DNA of 64,000 nt from Drosophila persimilis (lineage: Eukaryota > Arthropoda > Insecta > Diptera > Drosophilidae). Every line of letters begins with the position of its first letter. The first letter of the stretch is position 1. Of this stretch, positions 23,703 through 37,065 are shown piece by piece. A program made the position numbers and the translations under genes. Under the pieces are notes generated by a model that was not told where the DNA came from, did not search any database, and was given only the letters and a program-made list of their open reading frames with translations. The stretch spans positions 1 through 64,000 of the forward strand of contig NW_020825312.1 in the NCBI RefSeq assembly GCF_003286085.1, written 5' to 3'.

Positions 23703-24569
23703 GTGCACCCAGAGAAAAGGCCCTCACAAATTAATAGCCATCGAATTTTCTATGTTAATACATAATATATATATTTTTTGTATATTAATCAAATTTATTT
23801 CATTATTGATTTATATATATTCTATAATTCGTTGAAATAGTTTCCCTTTTTAAATAAAAGTTTTCTTTTATTGGTAATTAAATTTTCTTATAATCAATTT
23901 GTATGTATTTTATGCTTTGCTTAAATATTTTTCATATACAATTAACATTTTTTCATATTTAATTTACCTTTGTTTTATAATTGATTTAAATGTATTTTAC
24001 TTCGATTAAATTTGTTTTCTTATTTATATGTAAATTAAATTTTTTTTTAAATAATTATAATATATTTTATGCTTCGTTTAAATATTTATCATATATAAAA
24101 TGCAAATATTTCATATTTAAATTACATTTTTTTATACATATGTATGTATGTATATTATGCATCGTTCAAAAATATTTTGAATAAATACAATAAAATTATT
24201 TGGATTTTATAAAAGTATTTTTCATATCTGAAACACAAATATGAATTACATTTATTTCTTAATTGATTTAAATGTATTATATAATTCGATTAAATATTTT
24301 TCGTAATTTATATGCAAATTAAACTTCGCTTAAATATTTTTCTTAGTTAAAGTAAATATTTTTCCTATTTAAAGTAAATATTTTTCCTATTTAAATGATT
24401 TTTTTTTTATATTTAAAGTACAAATATTTAATATTTAAATTATTTGCTAAAAAAGTAATATATTATTTATTTTAATGTATTTTGGGCCTGCAATCAATGT
24501 GAATTCCATTTTGAAGCGTAATTTTTCATTTCCATATGGCTGATTGTGCCTACTTTTCTCTGAGTGTAC
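23703..24569. mobile_element. AT-rich island 2 bounded by inverted repeats
   Basis: The block is almost pure A/T with an imperfect internal repeat: TTATGCTTTGCTTAAATATTT near 23910 is echoed near 24070 and in part near 24325. It is flanked by GTGCACCCAGAGAAAAGG at 23703 and an inverted partner ending at about 24569 (CTTTTCTCTGAGTGTAC on the plus strand). Inverted ends suggest a MITE-like insertion that was later expanded internally. No coding capacity and no clear TSD. Confidence 0.5.
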
Positions 24570-26814
24570 GTATGGATAAATAGATTGTTGCGGATTATGC
24601 TTTAGCCGCCTTGGGTTTGGCGACCGATTATAGCCCGATTGATTCCCGCACAGCGAGCGGTGTTTATACAGAGAAATACATAATATAATATTATTCCGTT
24701 TCAGAATGTTCCGAATGGACAGGGAAAATCATTCGAGGCGAGATCTGCGGATACCTAATTGGCGGCTCATGCATGTGAGTATTTCTCGCTTTCGGATACG
24801 TGTACAAATCCCATTGAAACCGCTTTGAAATCTCAGCTTTGTCAAGTCAAACTTCAAACACCAGACCCAATTTTCCCACACAAAGAGGGAGGGGGAGAGA
24901 GACAGAGAGGGAGGCGACCCCAAACCCACTGCACCACAAATCTTTCACTCGCTTTTTTCACCCACTTTTTGCCAGAAACAAAACCAAACACGAAACTCCA
25001 TAGAGAGTGGGGGGAGGGACGGAGGGGCGGTGGCACCACTGTACCACTGTATATCCCACTGTGCGTGCTGAACTCTCGGACTTTTGTGTATTTGTCGGTG
25101 CGGTGCGGTGCGGCAAGGGAAGGGAAGGGAAGGGAAGTCGGAGTCGAGTCGGTTGTTAGCTGAATGCAATGCAAGCGACGGACGACGCCTTTTTGGTCTT
25201 TCACAGCCAAAGCGCGAAAGAGTTAAAAAGCGAGGCAGCCCAGAAAGCAGCAGAAAGCTGCATTTTCACCCTATTATTTCGAGCAATTTCATCAAAACTA
25301 GACGGGGGCCCGGCCCGGCCCATCCCATCCCATCCCGTCCCGGCTTCTGCTCCAAATTGTAACCGCAAAACATCCCAGTCCAGATCCAGATCCAGCCTAG
25401 AGATGGTCGAGCCACTCACGAGCTGGAGAGCCATACTTACGCGATAGTCGCTGGAGAACGAGCTCTATACTAACTATCGCCAACTATCGATGCAATGACT
25501 ACCATGTCCAATGCGCTGTGGCTCTCTAGCCTCGTTTTTTGTCCAGTTCTTCTTCCGTTCACCTCCTGTTGTTGCTCTCAATAGGCGGCAAGGCAGACAG
25601 CAGCACCACCAGCAGGTTTGTTCGTTTTTCCCTCTTTTCAAATGGCCAGCAAACGGACTCTGTGCTGGCTGTGTTTCTCCTATTTGGTTTCCACTTTTAT
25701 GTAGATTGGTATTTATTTTCCACGCGAAAACTAGCGAAAAAAAACAAGAAGAGAAACAGAAAAAAGCAGCGCGGAGAAGCAGTTCTCACACTGTGGGGCT
25801 GTGGTTGGGACTAGAGACTGGGGACTGTGGACTGGAGACTGGGGTTCCTTAACTCTCCTCATCGCTCTTATTATCGCCCAACAGTGCAACTATTTTGCGG
25901 TCTGCTGCCTGACAAATGGCAGCCAACGCCAGCGGAGCATTTAGCCAAAGTCCAGGCCCCGTCCAAGCCCGTCCAGGCCCAAGTCTTGGCTGCTGTCGGA
26001 AGTGGCACAAAACAGCCAGCCTCTGGGCTCAGGAGGGATCTTGGTGGCCTTTCGAATATGGATTTATGTTTTCCTCATTAGAATAGACTTTTTTTCCTAG
26101 ACCATAATTGTTTGATAATGGGCTGGCTTAGCGCCCTGATTTTGACACGCTAATTGCAAATCGCGCCAGTGCTAGGTGGCCCCATAATGGAGCTCGAGTG
26201 GAGTGCTGCCCCCCCCCTGCTGACCCCCCCTGCTGCCCCTGGCCAGAGCTGGTCTCGGCATTCCGCTTTGGTTTCGCTAAATCTGCTCTCCATTCTGGCG
26301 TGAAGAAGACAAATGCCTGGCATTCTTTTCTCAAGCCTTTTGGCTACGCTTTTGATATGCGACTTGCAGTCGGAGCCGCCAGCAATTAATGTGCAAGCAA
26401 TTGTCCGTCGTCCGAGATTCCCACGTCGAAACCATAGCACTTCGGCGGTGACTAAGAGGCGGTGGTATTTCGCCTAAATTATAATCATTAAAGGCTAATC
26501 GAAACGTAATTGAGGATCTCAATTCATTGGGCATACGCATCCCTGCCACCATAATGATCCCCATTATCCTTTTGTGGCAGTCATATGCACATACATCTCC
26601 CCCCCCCCCCCCCACTATCATCCGCTCCACTTTGCCACACTCTGCATTTCGCTTTCGCTCTACATATAATAGGGCCAAATTATTGGGCTCCCTTTGGACC
26701 CACGAGTCGCAGCCGAAGCCGAATATCTTAAAGATGATGAAAACCTGTTGCCCGCTCAAATCCCATTAGGCTTTGGCTTTTATTTTTTGGGCCGAGGGTC
26801 GATCCAGGAGCTTG
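24570..26814. other. Noncoding stretch, no gene seen
   Basis: Contains GGTGCGGTGCGGTGCGG and GGGAAGGGAAGG repeats near 25100-25135, CATCCCATCCC near 25320, a CCCGTCCAGG motif cluster near 25955-25985, and C tracts near 26210 and 26601-26614. Open frames are short and overlap on both strands. Confidence 0.6.
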
Positions 26815-27605
26815 CTTGGTTTTTTTTTTAATTTTTAATAAATTAAATTTTTTTTTTTTATTTTTTATAATGGAAAATTATTTAGAAATTTTGTTCAGTT
26901 TTTATTGTACAAATTTCACATTTTTTTCAAAGAAATTGACAATAATTGTTATTTTCAAAAATGTATACATTTAATTTTTTTATTTAAAAAAACATTATTT
27001 TTTTTATTTTTAAAACAGTTTATTTTAAAGCTATTTTTTTTGTATTAAAACTATTTTAAAAGTTTTTAAATGGCAATTTATATTCAAATTTTGTTCAATT
27101 TTTTTTTTAGACAAATTTTAAATTGAAAATAATTGCTATTTTCAAAAATTTGTATATTTAGTTTGTATTAAAAAAATATTTTTCAATATTATTAATTAAG
27201 TTTATTGTAAAGAATTTTTTTTTTTTTGTTTTTTAAAATTCATTTTTCAATTTTAAAAATGGAAAATTTTATGAAAATTTTGTAAAATTTGTATAATACA
27301 AATTTTAAATTGAAAATAATTGCTGTATTAAAAGTTTATATATTAGATTCTTATTTGAAAAAAACATTTTTTAATATTATGAAAAAAATTTAAAAATTTC
27401 AAAGAAATAATTTTTTTATTTGTTTTTTCAACTAAAATATTTTTTTTTTTTAAATGGAAAATTATATAAAATTTTAGTGCAACTTTTTTATAAAAATTTT
27501 AAATACACACTAAAGGAAAAACTTTTAACTGCAAATTGAAAATATTTTGTATTCTAAAAAATGTATACATTTAATTTGTATTAAAAAAATATTTGTTAAA
27601 TTATT
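26815..27605. repeat. AT-rich island 3 (about 190-bp tandem unit)
   Basis: The anchor AAATTGAAAATAATTGCTAT and variants, usually followed by TTCAAAAATTTGTATA-like sequence, lie near 26933, 27120, 27308 and 27533, giving intervals of about 187, 188 and 225 bp. The copies are separated by T and A homopolymers. No gene is seen. Confidence 0.75.
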
Positions 27606-29339
27606 TTTAAAACAATTATCCTGTTCTGAGGTCGTTCTTGAAAGAAAAAGTGTGGCTTGGATATTGATTTTTTGAAGCTCTTTTGCAACTCCCATTTTTT
27701 CGATCCAAGAATACCCTTAAAAAACTCCTTAAACGCCCATCGCGGCGATGACAAATCGCTTGAACGGAACCCAGAGCCTCCTTTGAAGATAAAACGAAAC
27801 TCGCATTTGAAAATCGGCCCAAAGATACGATGCACTTTTGACCAACTTTAATGGGGAGAGAGAGAGAGGTTGGCCAAGTTCCAGGAACTCTGAAATTATG
27901 CGATTTTCGATTTTATTAAAGTATACTCCACTTGCTGTCCGGCTCTCCGGCACAGCGATGGCACATTTACCCGGAATACAATAACAAAAAATTATCATTG
28001 TCTCCTACATCATCCGCTTAATGTGGGGATCCATCAATCTGTGTTCGTTCCCTTGTCCCTTGTCCGTTGTCCGTTGTGTCCATCGGCGGCTGTCAAACAC
28101 CGCCGAGACTCTGAAGCTCTGAAGCCCAGACGAGACGAGACGAGACGAGACGAGACGATGGACCATCAATCGCATTAAGACCATAAAAGGATTGCTCATA
28201 CGACTGACGATTCTGAACTGAAGCATCGATGTCGTTGTTGTTTCGCTTTCGGACCTCTCTTCCCCCTTTTGCTGCTTAGCCCTGAGAGGGGGGGCTATGG
28301 CTATGGAGAGTGTTGAAAGAGAATTTTTAAGTCCATTGTATGGGTATCCGTATCCGCTAAAAGTGCCCGAAAAAAGCAAAAGTCTTGAGTGCAAAGCGGA
28401 GTGGAGTGGAAAAAAGGACAAAATGTCACAAAAGCGTGACGATGTGTCGTAAAGTACTCAGACAAACACTAACCTCAAAAAGGGGTCTCTCTTGTATGGA
28501 AAATGTCGCCTGTCGAGACCCAGAACTTGCCCCTCGGCCTCGAATACCCTGCACGAGAGGAGCATGCCTCCGAAGGGTATCCCAGGCTTCGTTGTGCCAT
28601 CCAGCCGGCTGTCAACAGTCTGTCAACCTGGGTTCGCAACAAGGGAAATATTTATATGTAAGCAGCAACAACGAGCGGCCCAATGCGGCTTAATCAGTTC
28701 AGAAAGGTTGTCGGCTGAAAGCTTTGTTGGAGAGCCAACGAAGACGAGCCCACGGAGCCCACGGAGCCCCCAGATGCAGAGGCACTCGACTGCGACATTC
28801 CAGGGCAGATACAGATACACAAATACACTCGTATGTATATCTTTGCAGACGCTCTGTTGTTTGGGGAGCTCTTTGATTTTTTCATCTGTCCAATTAGTCA
28901 TTTTCATTCGGGATTCGTTATTCGTTATTCGGTATTCGGGATTTTTAATGCAATTTTAACTGCTGCGCTGCCATAAAAATCATAAAGACTCTCGAGATAT
29001 GGTTGCAGCTTAATGGCTGCCATATAGGCATAAATAGTTTCCTATAGAGGCAGGACTCTGATCTGATCCGATCTGATCCAGTTCTTTATGGGCCAGGTCT
29101 AGACTCTGGCTTTGCGCTCCGGTCGTATATTTTTTTAATTGCTTGTTTTGTGCTCTTTCGCCCAGCGGCCATTGCGGGTGGGTGGGTGCTGTCTTGGGCC
29201 ATTGGCTTTGGCTGATTTGTGGGCTTATAATCTCAAGGAACGACCTGCAGCTCTTGGGAGTTCTTTTGTAGGACCTTTTTGAGCATTTTGAATCCACACA
29301 TTAAACGTCCCCAAGGGCATTTCCATATAATTCTCTGCC
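27606..29339. other. Noncoding stretch
   Basis: A CGAGA pentanucleotide run at about 28131-28157 and CCACGGAGC repeats near 28752-28775. Open frames just right of the island (27600-27850) exist on both strands with equally plausible composition, so neither is called. No gene is seen. Confidence 0.55.
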
Positions 29340-30005
29340 GGTATTATTTTCGAAATTTATTTAAACAAATTTATTTATTATCGAAGAAATTTACATAAAA
29401 GTTTATTTCGTGTATGCAAAAATTTGACTATTTTAATATACTTTTGTCCATTTTATTATTTTTTTTTTGTATTATATTTTTATTTTGATTATATTTTTAT
29501 TTTAATTATATTTTTATTTTTATTATATTTTTGTATAATTATTGTATTAATATACATTTAACAGTTTTTTTTATTTTATTTACTTATTGTTTTTTATTAT
29601 TTTATTTACTTATTGTTTTTTTTTATTTTATTTACTTATTTTATTTTATTATTTTATTTACTTATTTTTTTTTATTCACTAATTTATTTTTATTATGTTT
29701 TTAATTTTATTATATTGTTTTTTTTTTAATTTTTATTATATTATTTTTGTTTTCTAATTTTTATTATGTTTTTATTTTTATTATGTTTTTATTTTTATTA
29801 TGTTATTTTTTTTTTTTTAATTTTTATTGTGTTTTTATTTTTTTCTATTTTTATTATTGTTTAATTTGTATTATTATTTTTTTTATATTTTATTTGCATT
29901 ATTTATTTTTTTTATATATATTATTTGTACTATTTTGTTTATATTTTTATTTTTATTATGTTTTAATTTTTATTATTTAGTATATATTGTTTTCTCTATA
30001 TAATC
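29340..30005. repeat. AT-rich island 4 (T-rich)
   Basis: T-rich block built from TTTTATTATATTTTTATTTT and TTATTTTATTTACTTATTG phrases repeated at short spacing (about 20-35 bp), particularly 29560-29680 and 29750-29820. No gene is seen. Confidence 0.75.
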
Positions 30006-31684
30006 TTTTAAAAGAAAAATAATTCTCGATGGAAAGATCTTCCACAAAGTCTCTCCTACCAGAGAATGAGGCCAATACCGACTAGGGATATATTTATTGA
30101 CTTTAAGTAAACCTCCTGTTCGGCTCAGAGCCTGCCCATTGCCACTGTTTTGCCAAGTTGCAAGGCCCCTTCTGTGTTTCGAATCCACTCGAACTTCTGG
30201 CTGCACATAGACGTTTCTGCGTGTATCCTTCACTGGCATATATATCTTTGTCTTGAGCTGCACGCGAAATTCGCACAGAAATTAACACAATTAACAGTTT
30301 AATTGCAAACTTCCGCCTGCGCCACTTTTACTCTCTTCCGCCAGAGCTCTCTCTTCGGGGCAGGCGGCGGCGTCTCCCCATTTTTTTTGCACTCTTCAAC
30401 GGAATTGCATCTTGCTCTTGTGTGCGGGGGGAGGGAGAGGGGGGAGTATGTGTTAGGAGAGCAGACCCCGCCTCGAATGGAAGCAATTAACACTTTAATG
30501 ACACTTTGAAGTGTGTGAGAGGCACAAAGTTTGTGTCTTTGGCTCCGGCCTGGACCGGGGGAGTTGCATTTCCTGCCGCTCCTGCTGGGACCAGAGCACC
30601 GAAGACTTGAATTGAAATGGAGCCCAAAGGTTTTGCCCAGTGCCTGGCCTCGGCTGGGGGCCTGCTGGGGGCCTGGGACTGATTATGACATTTGCTCATT
30701 TCGAAAAAATTGACCTGGTCAGGGCTCTGGGACTCTGGGGCTCTCGGTCTCTCGGTCTGTGGCTTCATTGTTTCGGCATTGGGTCTCAGATGCTCTGCCT
30801 CTGGCTCTGGGAAATATTATACGCTTTTCCTAATTAGAAATAAAAAAAAACTTCAGGCAAATTGTACAGAAATTTGTGCAGGAAATTGGCAAATGTTTGT
30901 GGGCTCTTGAAAATCTGGTTTTTGACACCTTTTTGGTCCAGAGAGAGGTCCAGGCAGAGGAAATTGTAGCCCGAGGATGGAGACTGGAGACCGGAGACCA
31001 GAGCAGGTCTTTGATAATTGCGGACGCTGATTGAGATTCATTTAAATGAGTTCTAGAGCGGCAGGAAGTGGCCAGAACTTTAAAGACGATTGAAAGGCGG
31101 CCTGTGCGATGGCTTTTAAATATATATTTGCACATTCCGAATGTGAGATCATGCCCCCCCCCGCCCCCCTACCCCCTACCGCCAATGGGAAGTACTTCAA
31201 CTTCAGTGGCGGTGAAAAGCCTTGCCTGCCTTTCGTCTCCTTGTGCTAGGATAAACATCAAAAGGCGAACTCAGGGAACTGGGGAGTCTTGTTTCCTTTC
31301 GCCCGCTTTTTCTGTAGAAAAAACATCTTTCATTTAAGGCTGAGGGCAGCCTTTGTTGCTACTCCGGGGGTGCCCCTGCCCCTGCCCCGGCTGCTGTTGC
31401 ATCCAGCTTCAGCTCCATCCTGGGCCCAGGCTTGTCCTGTCAATGCAATAAGCGAGGCAGCCAAAGGAGCAATGGTAGCCCCACTCCTCCACTCCTCCAC
31501 TCCTCCACTCCTTTCTCATGTTTATAGCAAGTATTTCAGCAGCCCCGCCAGCTGGACACGGTAAAAAAAATGTGGCTCCTCTTTTTCTTTCTTTTCTTTC
31601 TTTTTTCTTGTTCTATTTTTTTGTGTGCTGTTTGCTCCTCTTTTGCATACACTTTATATTCCCCAGGAGTCGGATCATATGGTG

Positions 31685-31722
<38 letters not shown>

Positions 31723-32539
31723 CCTTTCCGGCTCGGTCCGGTCCGGCCGTGCACGGGGGGTGGTAGGGGGCGGGGGGAGACACGCCCACTAGACGACCCG
31801 CCGTGCTGTAAGTAATTTGTGGTTTCAGGCAAATACTCGGAGATGATGTTTTTCTTAAATGTTTTTCTCGCTCTCTCCCTCCCTCTCTCGCTCCCTCCCT
31901 CCCCCTCCCCCTCTCGCTCTCTCTCGCTCTCCACTGCCTCCTTCTGTATCGTTAAAAATGCCCTTAAGGCATTTAATTTCTTTTGTTCATTGGTCTCTTC
32001 CCTTTTGCCTTTTACGGTTCAGACCTCCCCCCCCCCCCAGCATCCCCCCCTCCCCACCACCCCACAACAACCAAACACATCGCTCTTGCTCTTCTATTTG
32101 GTCCTTAGATCCTTCTTTTAACAATTTTCAATAGAAAATTAAAACGCTGCCGCAGTTTTGGCAAGAAAAATTGTTCTTTCGGGTTCGGTCCGAATGTGTT
32201 TGTGTGTGTGTGTGTCGGTGGGGAGGGGGCTAGGGGGCCTGGCCATGCAAATAGGCGTTCCAAATGGGGGTGCCGAAGGGGGCACAGAGGGGAATACAAA
32301 TTGCATGATGTTGTTTGCAACTCCGAAAGAGAAAAATTTGCTCTTTTCTGTAAGCTTATTGTTTGGGAGTTTGTTGAACCGCCCCCTCTCCCCACTCCCC
32401 TCTCCCCCTGGATGTGGGAAAACAACAAGAACTATCTAAAAATTCTTAACAGATTTAACTGCATATTTAAGTTTGCAACTTTCAGAGTGCTAGAAAAGAA
32501 ATCAAATTTCTTACAAAATTGCAAATAAAAACATGAAAA
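30006..32539. other. Noncoding stretch with microsatellites
   Basis: Includes CTCCACTCCTC copies near 31482-31510, a TA dinucleotide run at 31689-31720, a CT-rich tract at 31870-31930, C tracts near 31155 and 32025-32038 and a GT run near 32196-32214. An open frame on the minus strand at the island edge (29973-30263) is not supported by any recognisable domain. Confidence 0.55.
31689..31720. repeat. TA dinucleotide microsatellite
   Basis: About 16 uninterrupted copies of AT between GTGGACT and TTCCTTTCC. Confidence 0.9.
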
Positions 32540-33350
32540 GGTATTTCCTTGTTTTATCTCAAGCTGAATAACAACAAAACTGGTTGAGAATTTTAATTAT
32601 TTGAGCTCAAATCTTTTATATTTGTTTATTATGTATTTATTTATTCATTATTAAATTACTGAATATCTTAATAAAGCCTATAATAGCTAGAACTGGTTGA
32701 GAATTACAATTATTGTTATTATTAATATATTTTTATATATATATTATATTATTATAATCTTTTATATTTTTTATTATTTAATTAATGAATATCTTAATAA
32801 AGCATATAGTAGCTAGAACTAGTTGAGAATTTTTATTATTTGATCTCGAATATATTTTATTTATTTATTTATTATTATTTTTTTGTGTATATATTAATTA
32901 TTTTTTTAATTGTATATATTTTTTATTTATATATATATTATTTATTTTTTTAAATTTATTATTTCTGTATTTATTATTGATTTATAATTTATGTATATAT
33001 TATTTATTTATATTTATTTTGTATAAATATTACATAATTTATTTATTTAATATTTAATTATTGATTTATGTATTATTTGCTTATTTGTTTTTTATTTGTT
33101 TATTATATATTTATTAATTTATATTTTTTTTTCTATTATTTATTTGTTTTTTATACATGTATCTTTTAAATTTCGTTTTAAATTTTTGCGTTTATATTAT
33201 AAAATGGAAAAATAATAGTCAAAAAACAATTTAAATTTTTATTTGCAATTTTTAAATTAGAAGCTTTTTTTATTTAAGAAAATTACCAACCAGTGTTTAT
33301 CCAAGGATAAATCTTAATCAGAAAAAAGTATCTATTTTATGCTCTTATTT
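32540..33350. repeat. AT-rich island 5 (about 125-bp unit at left edge)
   Basis: The phrase GAATATCTTAATAAAGC, followed by a TAGCTAGAACTGGTTGAGAA-like sequence, occurs at about 32662 and 32787, and CTGGTTGAGAATTTTAATTA occurs near 32580. The interval is about 110-125 bp. The right half is T/A-only with no readable unit. No gene is seen. Confidence 0.7.
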
Positions 33351-35250
33351 TTTAACTCTTCTTTTAAGTCTTGGAATCGATTATTCTTAATCTCAAGTGG
33401 CAAAAAGATTTGCCAATTTCTGCCTTCAAATGTGCCCACCGCCTGCCCGTGTGTTTGAACTATTTCCTCTGGGTTCTACGAGTATTCCCCGATATCCAGC
33501 GGTCTAAAGAGTGCAATTCCAAAAGCGTTTCGAGGAAGGAAGACCCCTATTCCTTCTCTATTTATTTGATGGCTTTGCCAGTGTTTATTAATATTTGACT
33601 TCCACTCACCCTCCACTCTCCGCCGGCGGAAATGTTGCCAGTCTTTGTCCGGCGGCACCCCAGAGCGAATCTGGAAGCCGCACTATTAAGATCCCGAGCT
33701 GAGACGCAGCAGGGGGGGCGTGGGCAGGGGGGAGGGGAGCCGTGGGGGGTCGCGAGACATTTTTGCACAATGTGCAAAACAGGAAGCGGGAAATGAACCC
33801 CGAATCCGAGTCCAGGGGCGAGCATTTTAATCGGCTATAAATTGCAACCCTTTCGCGCACGCACAGAGAGAAAGGGGCGTGGCAGGGACACTGGAAGGTA
33901 GAAAATTACAGTTATTAATGCTTTGGGGTGTCAAATACGGTTCGAGTCCCCCTACCCCTCCCCTCTCCCTCCCCCCTTGAGCTAGAGTTTCGCTATTTAT
34001 TTCCTTTCTACCCGTTTTTTATTGTGCAATGCGACAATATAATTTACTGCCCCCCCCCGTCCCCCTCATTGTTACTCCTTTTCCCGCAAAATATATAGCA
34101 CAATTTCGAATGGTGTTGCCATGTCAAAATAATCCGACAGCTTAATTATACCGGCGCGCGGGGAGGCATCATCCAGACGGGGCCGCGGCATGCCCCGAGC
34201 GGACCATTTCGCATCGTTTAGCGATTCGTGGTTAAATCAATTTTGCACACTTGGGTTTTTTTTATAGACATAGAGACGGGGAGTCTCCCCCCACCACCCC
34301 TAGCCACTCCCTCTGCCCCTCTGCCCCTCTCTCCGCGAAGGCCTGGTCGTGGCCTCGCGATTTTGGTTCTGGTGAAAGGTGTCCCAGGTTTTTGGGCCTC
34401 TCCTTTCTTTTTTGTCCAGGGTGCAGGGTGGGGGGGGAGATTAGAAATAAGGGAAATTCCAGGCGGACATCCACTTAAGAGGTCAGACGTGGGCCGCCCA
34501 TCCCACCACCCCCCCCAGGGGCATGTCTAATCTACATGGGGGTAGGGGGAGGGGTAGCGCCCCATATGGCCATTTAAAAGCTTTACGCTGTTGTTTCAGC
34601 ACTTCCTCTGGTGCAGGACTCGCTTCCGCTTCCATTTGCAGCTCAAAAATTCGATACATCATTCATCAAAACGCGTGCCGGCCATGGGAGTGCCAGTGGA
34701 CCGTGATCATAAGTTTTGAAGTTCCCTTGGACCATAATCCCTTTCTAATCGAATTACGCTGAAATCCCCCAGAGACGTGGCAAGGGGAAGGGGAGGGGGA
34801 GGGGTGGTGTGTGTGTGCGTTAAGGAAAATTCAAGCGTAAGAAACTAATTTCAACGGCAGTCCCAAATCCGCGTGGATATCGTCGGGGCCGCTCATTCAC
34901 TAATTTAATAGAAATCTGTCTCATAAAAATGCTGCTGCGGCCAACAGATATTTAACAATTGATAAAAAAAAAAGAAACGAAGAACCCATGAGAGGCAATG
35001 GAAAATGCACTGAGAGAAAAGCAGGAAGGGAAATGAACGCGGAAGTGAGGGCTCGGATGGAGTTGTTTCCCCCTTTTTCCGGCAGTGTAGATCTCAGGTT
35101 GTGATGCCGCAGAATACTTACCCCTAAGTGTGTGCGTGTGTGTGTGTGTGGGCTTTCCCACAGGACCAAAGCCACCACCGAAGGCCACCACCCTGTTTGA
35201 TCACATTGTTTTCCCAAATCGGATTTTAGTTTTACACTAATTTCTTTGGT
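33351..35250. other. Noncoding stretch, no gene seen
   Basis: Mixed DNA with G/C tracts near 33710-33745, 34050 and 34427, a CTGCCCCTCTGCCCC repeat near 34312-34328 and a GT run near 35128-35150. A GCACTGAGAGAAAAGC motif at 35009-35024 resembles the inverted ends of AT-rich island 2. Confidence 0.55.
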
Positions 35251-35957
35251 TTAAGACTCGTTCGCTGCTGTTTGCTGCTCCTGGTGGTGGTCCTGCTGGT
35301 CCTGGTCCTCGTCCTGCTGCTGGTCCTCGTCCTGCTGCTGGTCCTCATCGTTGTCTGGTATTATAAACGCTTCGCTGGACACTGCCATCAGCCCGCGCAC
35401 TGATGAATCCTCTTTGATTGCACTAAACTGCAATCGAGACGAATGCTCAAAACGTGCAATGTCATGCGGCAGGCGGCTCACGGGGTGGCGGGCTGGCGGG
35501 CTGGTGGGGGGGGGGTGTTATCTCCTGGCTGTGTGTGATAAAATTTCATTCACTTGCGTTCCAGGCTTTTTATCGCTCGCCCTGCTGCCCCCCTGGTTCT
35601 AGTTTTACCCAAAGATATTCCCCTCCTTGGCTGGATTTTTTCCCTAGCTGCACATTTTTATGGCGAAAACAATTTAATTGGCTTGCGACAAGCATTTCTC
35701 TCCCTTCTGCCGCTTCTCCAGGGGGCTCTTCGATTCGATGGTTCCTCGACTACATTGTCCCTGGATAAATCCTCCGATAACATTCGGATTCCGGATGAGT
35801 CATCTTCGGGATTGATTCCGTGGCGTAGGCGGACCAACAAAATGGCTGCAAGTAACCAAAAAGTTGCAGCCACCATCGGCGAACGGATATCGAAAAAGTT
35901 CCCAAAGTAATCTTGAATGATGGCGAACACAAATAGTTTCAGCCCAAAATGGCACAC
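35251..35957 (-). other. Possible small secreted-protein gene, uncertain
   Basis: Reading the minus strand, an ATG at 35876-35874 opens a 72-codon frame that starts MVAATFWLLAAILLV, a plausible signal peptide. The frame continues with an acidic, serine-rich stretch and stops at 35658. About 180 bases after that stop, an acceptor-like GATTGCAG precedes a second open segment (35427-35251, 58 codons) whose C-terminus is Asp/Gln-rich and ends ...AANES. The two could be exons of one small gene. However, I find no good splice donor in the first segment (the in-phase candidate GTAGTC is weak), and the plus strand here is also open. I do not recognise the product. Confidence 0.2.
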
Positions 35958-35994
35958 GAAAACTTGACAAAAATTCAGCTAAATCCAAAAAAAT

Positions 35995-37065
35995 ATTACC
36001 CTTATTAAAACATTTTCTTATAACGTACAAGTCCAAAAATTAAATTATTTATTTATTTTTTAAGTGCAAATTGCAACAAAAAATATTTATTTATTTTGTT
36101 GGCCGTCGATCCTAGCGTTAAAGGATTTATTTATATTTAAGGCAATAGTAACAATAATTTTTTTAAATATTTGTTTATTATATCATTTAAAGTGATTAAT
36201 TTTTCTTTGTTTTTTATGTTTATTTTTCCTTTATTTGTTTTATTCCTAACATTTGATTAGGTCGTGATTAAATTACTTTAATATACAATTTAATGTAAAA
36301 TATTTTTGATTATATTTTATCTTTATTTTCAAACACACCCTTTTTTTTGTTTAACTTTTGTGTTTATTTGTATCTTTAAGTTAATTTTTATATATATAAC
36401 TGTTTATAATTAATTTTTATTATATTTAATTTGTTTTTTATTTTTTTTATTTTTTTTTATTATATTTAATTTATTTTTTTTTATTTATATTTTATTGTTT
36501 CTAATTTATATTTTACTGTTTATTATTTATATTTTATTGTTTATTATTTAAAATATATTTGTTATAATTTATTTTGTATAATTTATTACTTATAATTTAT
36601 TTATTACTTTTAATAAAATATTACTTATAATAATATTTTATACATCACATATAATATTTTATATTTCATATATAATATATAAAATATTATATACATATAT
36701 TCAATATTATTTCATATACAATATTTTATATTTCATAATTAATTATTTATTTAAAAAAATTTTTTTTTTATATATACTATTTTATACATCATATAGAATA
36801 TTTTATAATTAAGTATTTATATAGTTTAATTTTATTTTTATTATTCATTTATATCATTTATAGCCTATTTTATATTATTTATAATTTGTTTTTCTATTAA
36901 TAATTTATTTTTTAATATATTTTTTATTATTTATAATTTATTTTTTTTAATTAATAATTTTTTTTTTTTATTATATATACTCTTTTTTAATATTTATAGT
37001 TTGTTTTTATTATTTAAAATATATGTTTATTATATATGATCTTTTTTATTACTTATATTTATTAG
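35995..37065. repeat. AT-rich island 6
   Basis: Almost pure A/T for about 1.07 kb. TATTTATATTTTATTGTTTA, ATATAATATTTTATATTTCA and TTATTTATAATTTATTTTTT phrases recur at short spacing. No gene is seen. Coding-like minus-strand segments abut both edges. Confidence 0.7.

Noticed and set aside
33945-33965. GGTTCGAGTCCC, a B-box-like sequence
   Set aside because: No acceptor stem, A box or anticodon arm around it, so it is not a tRNA gene.
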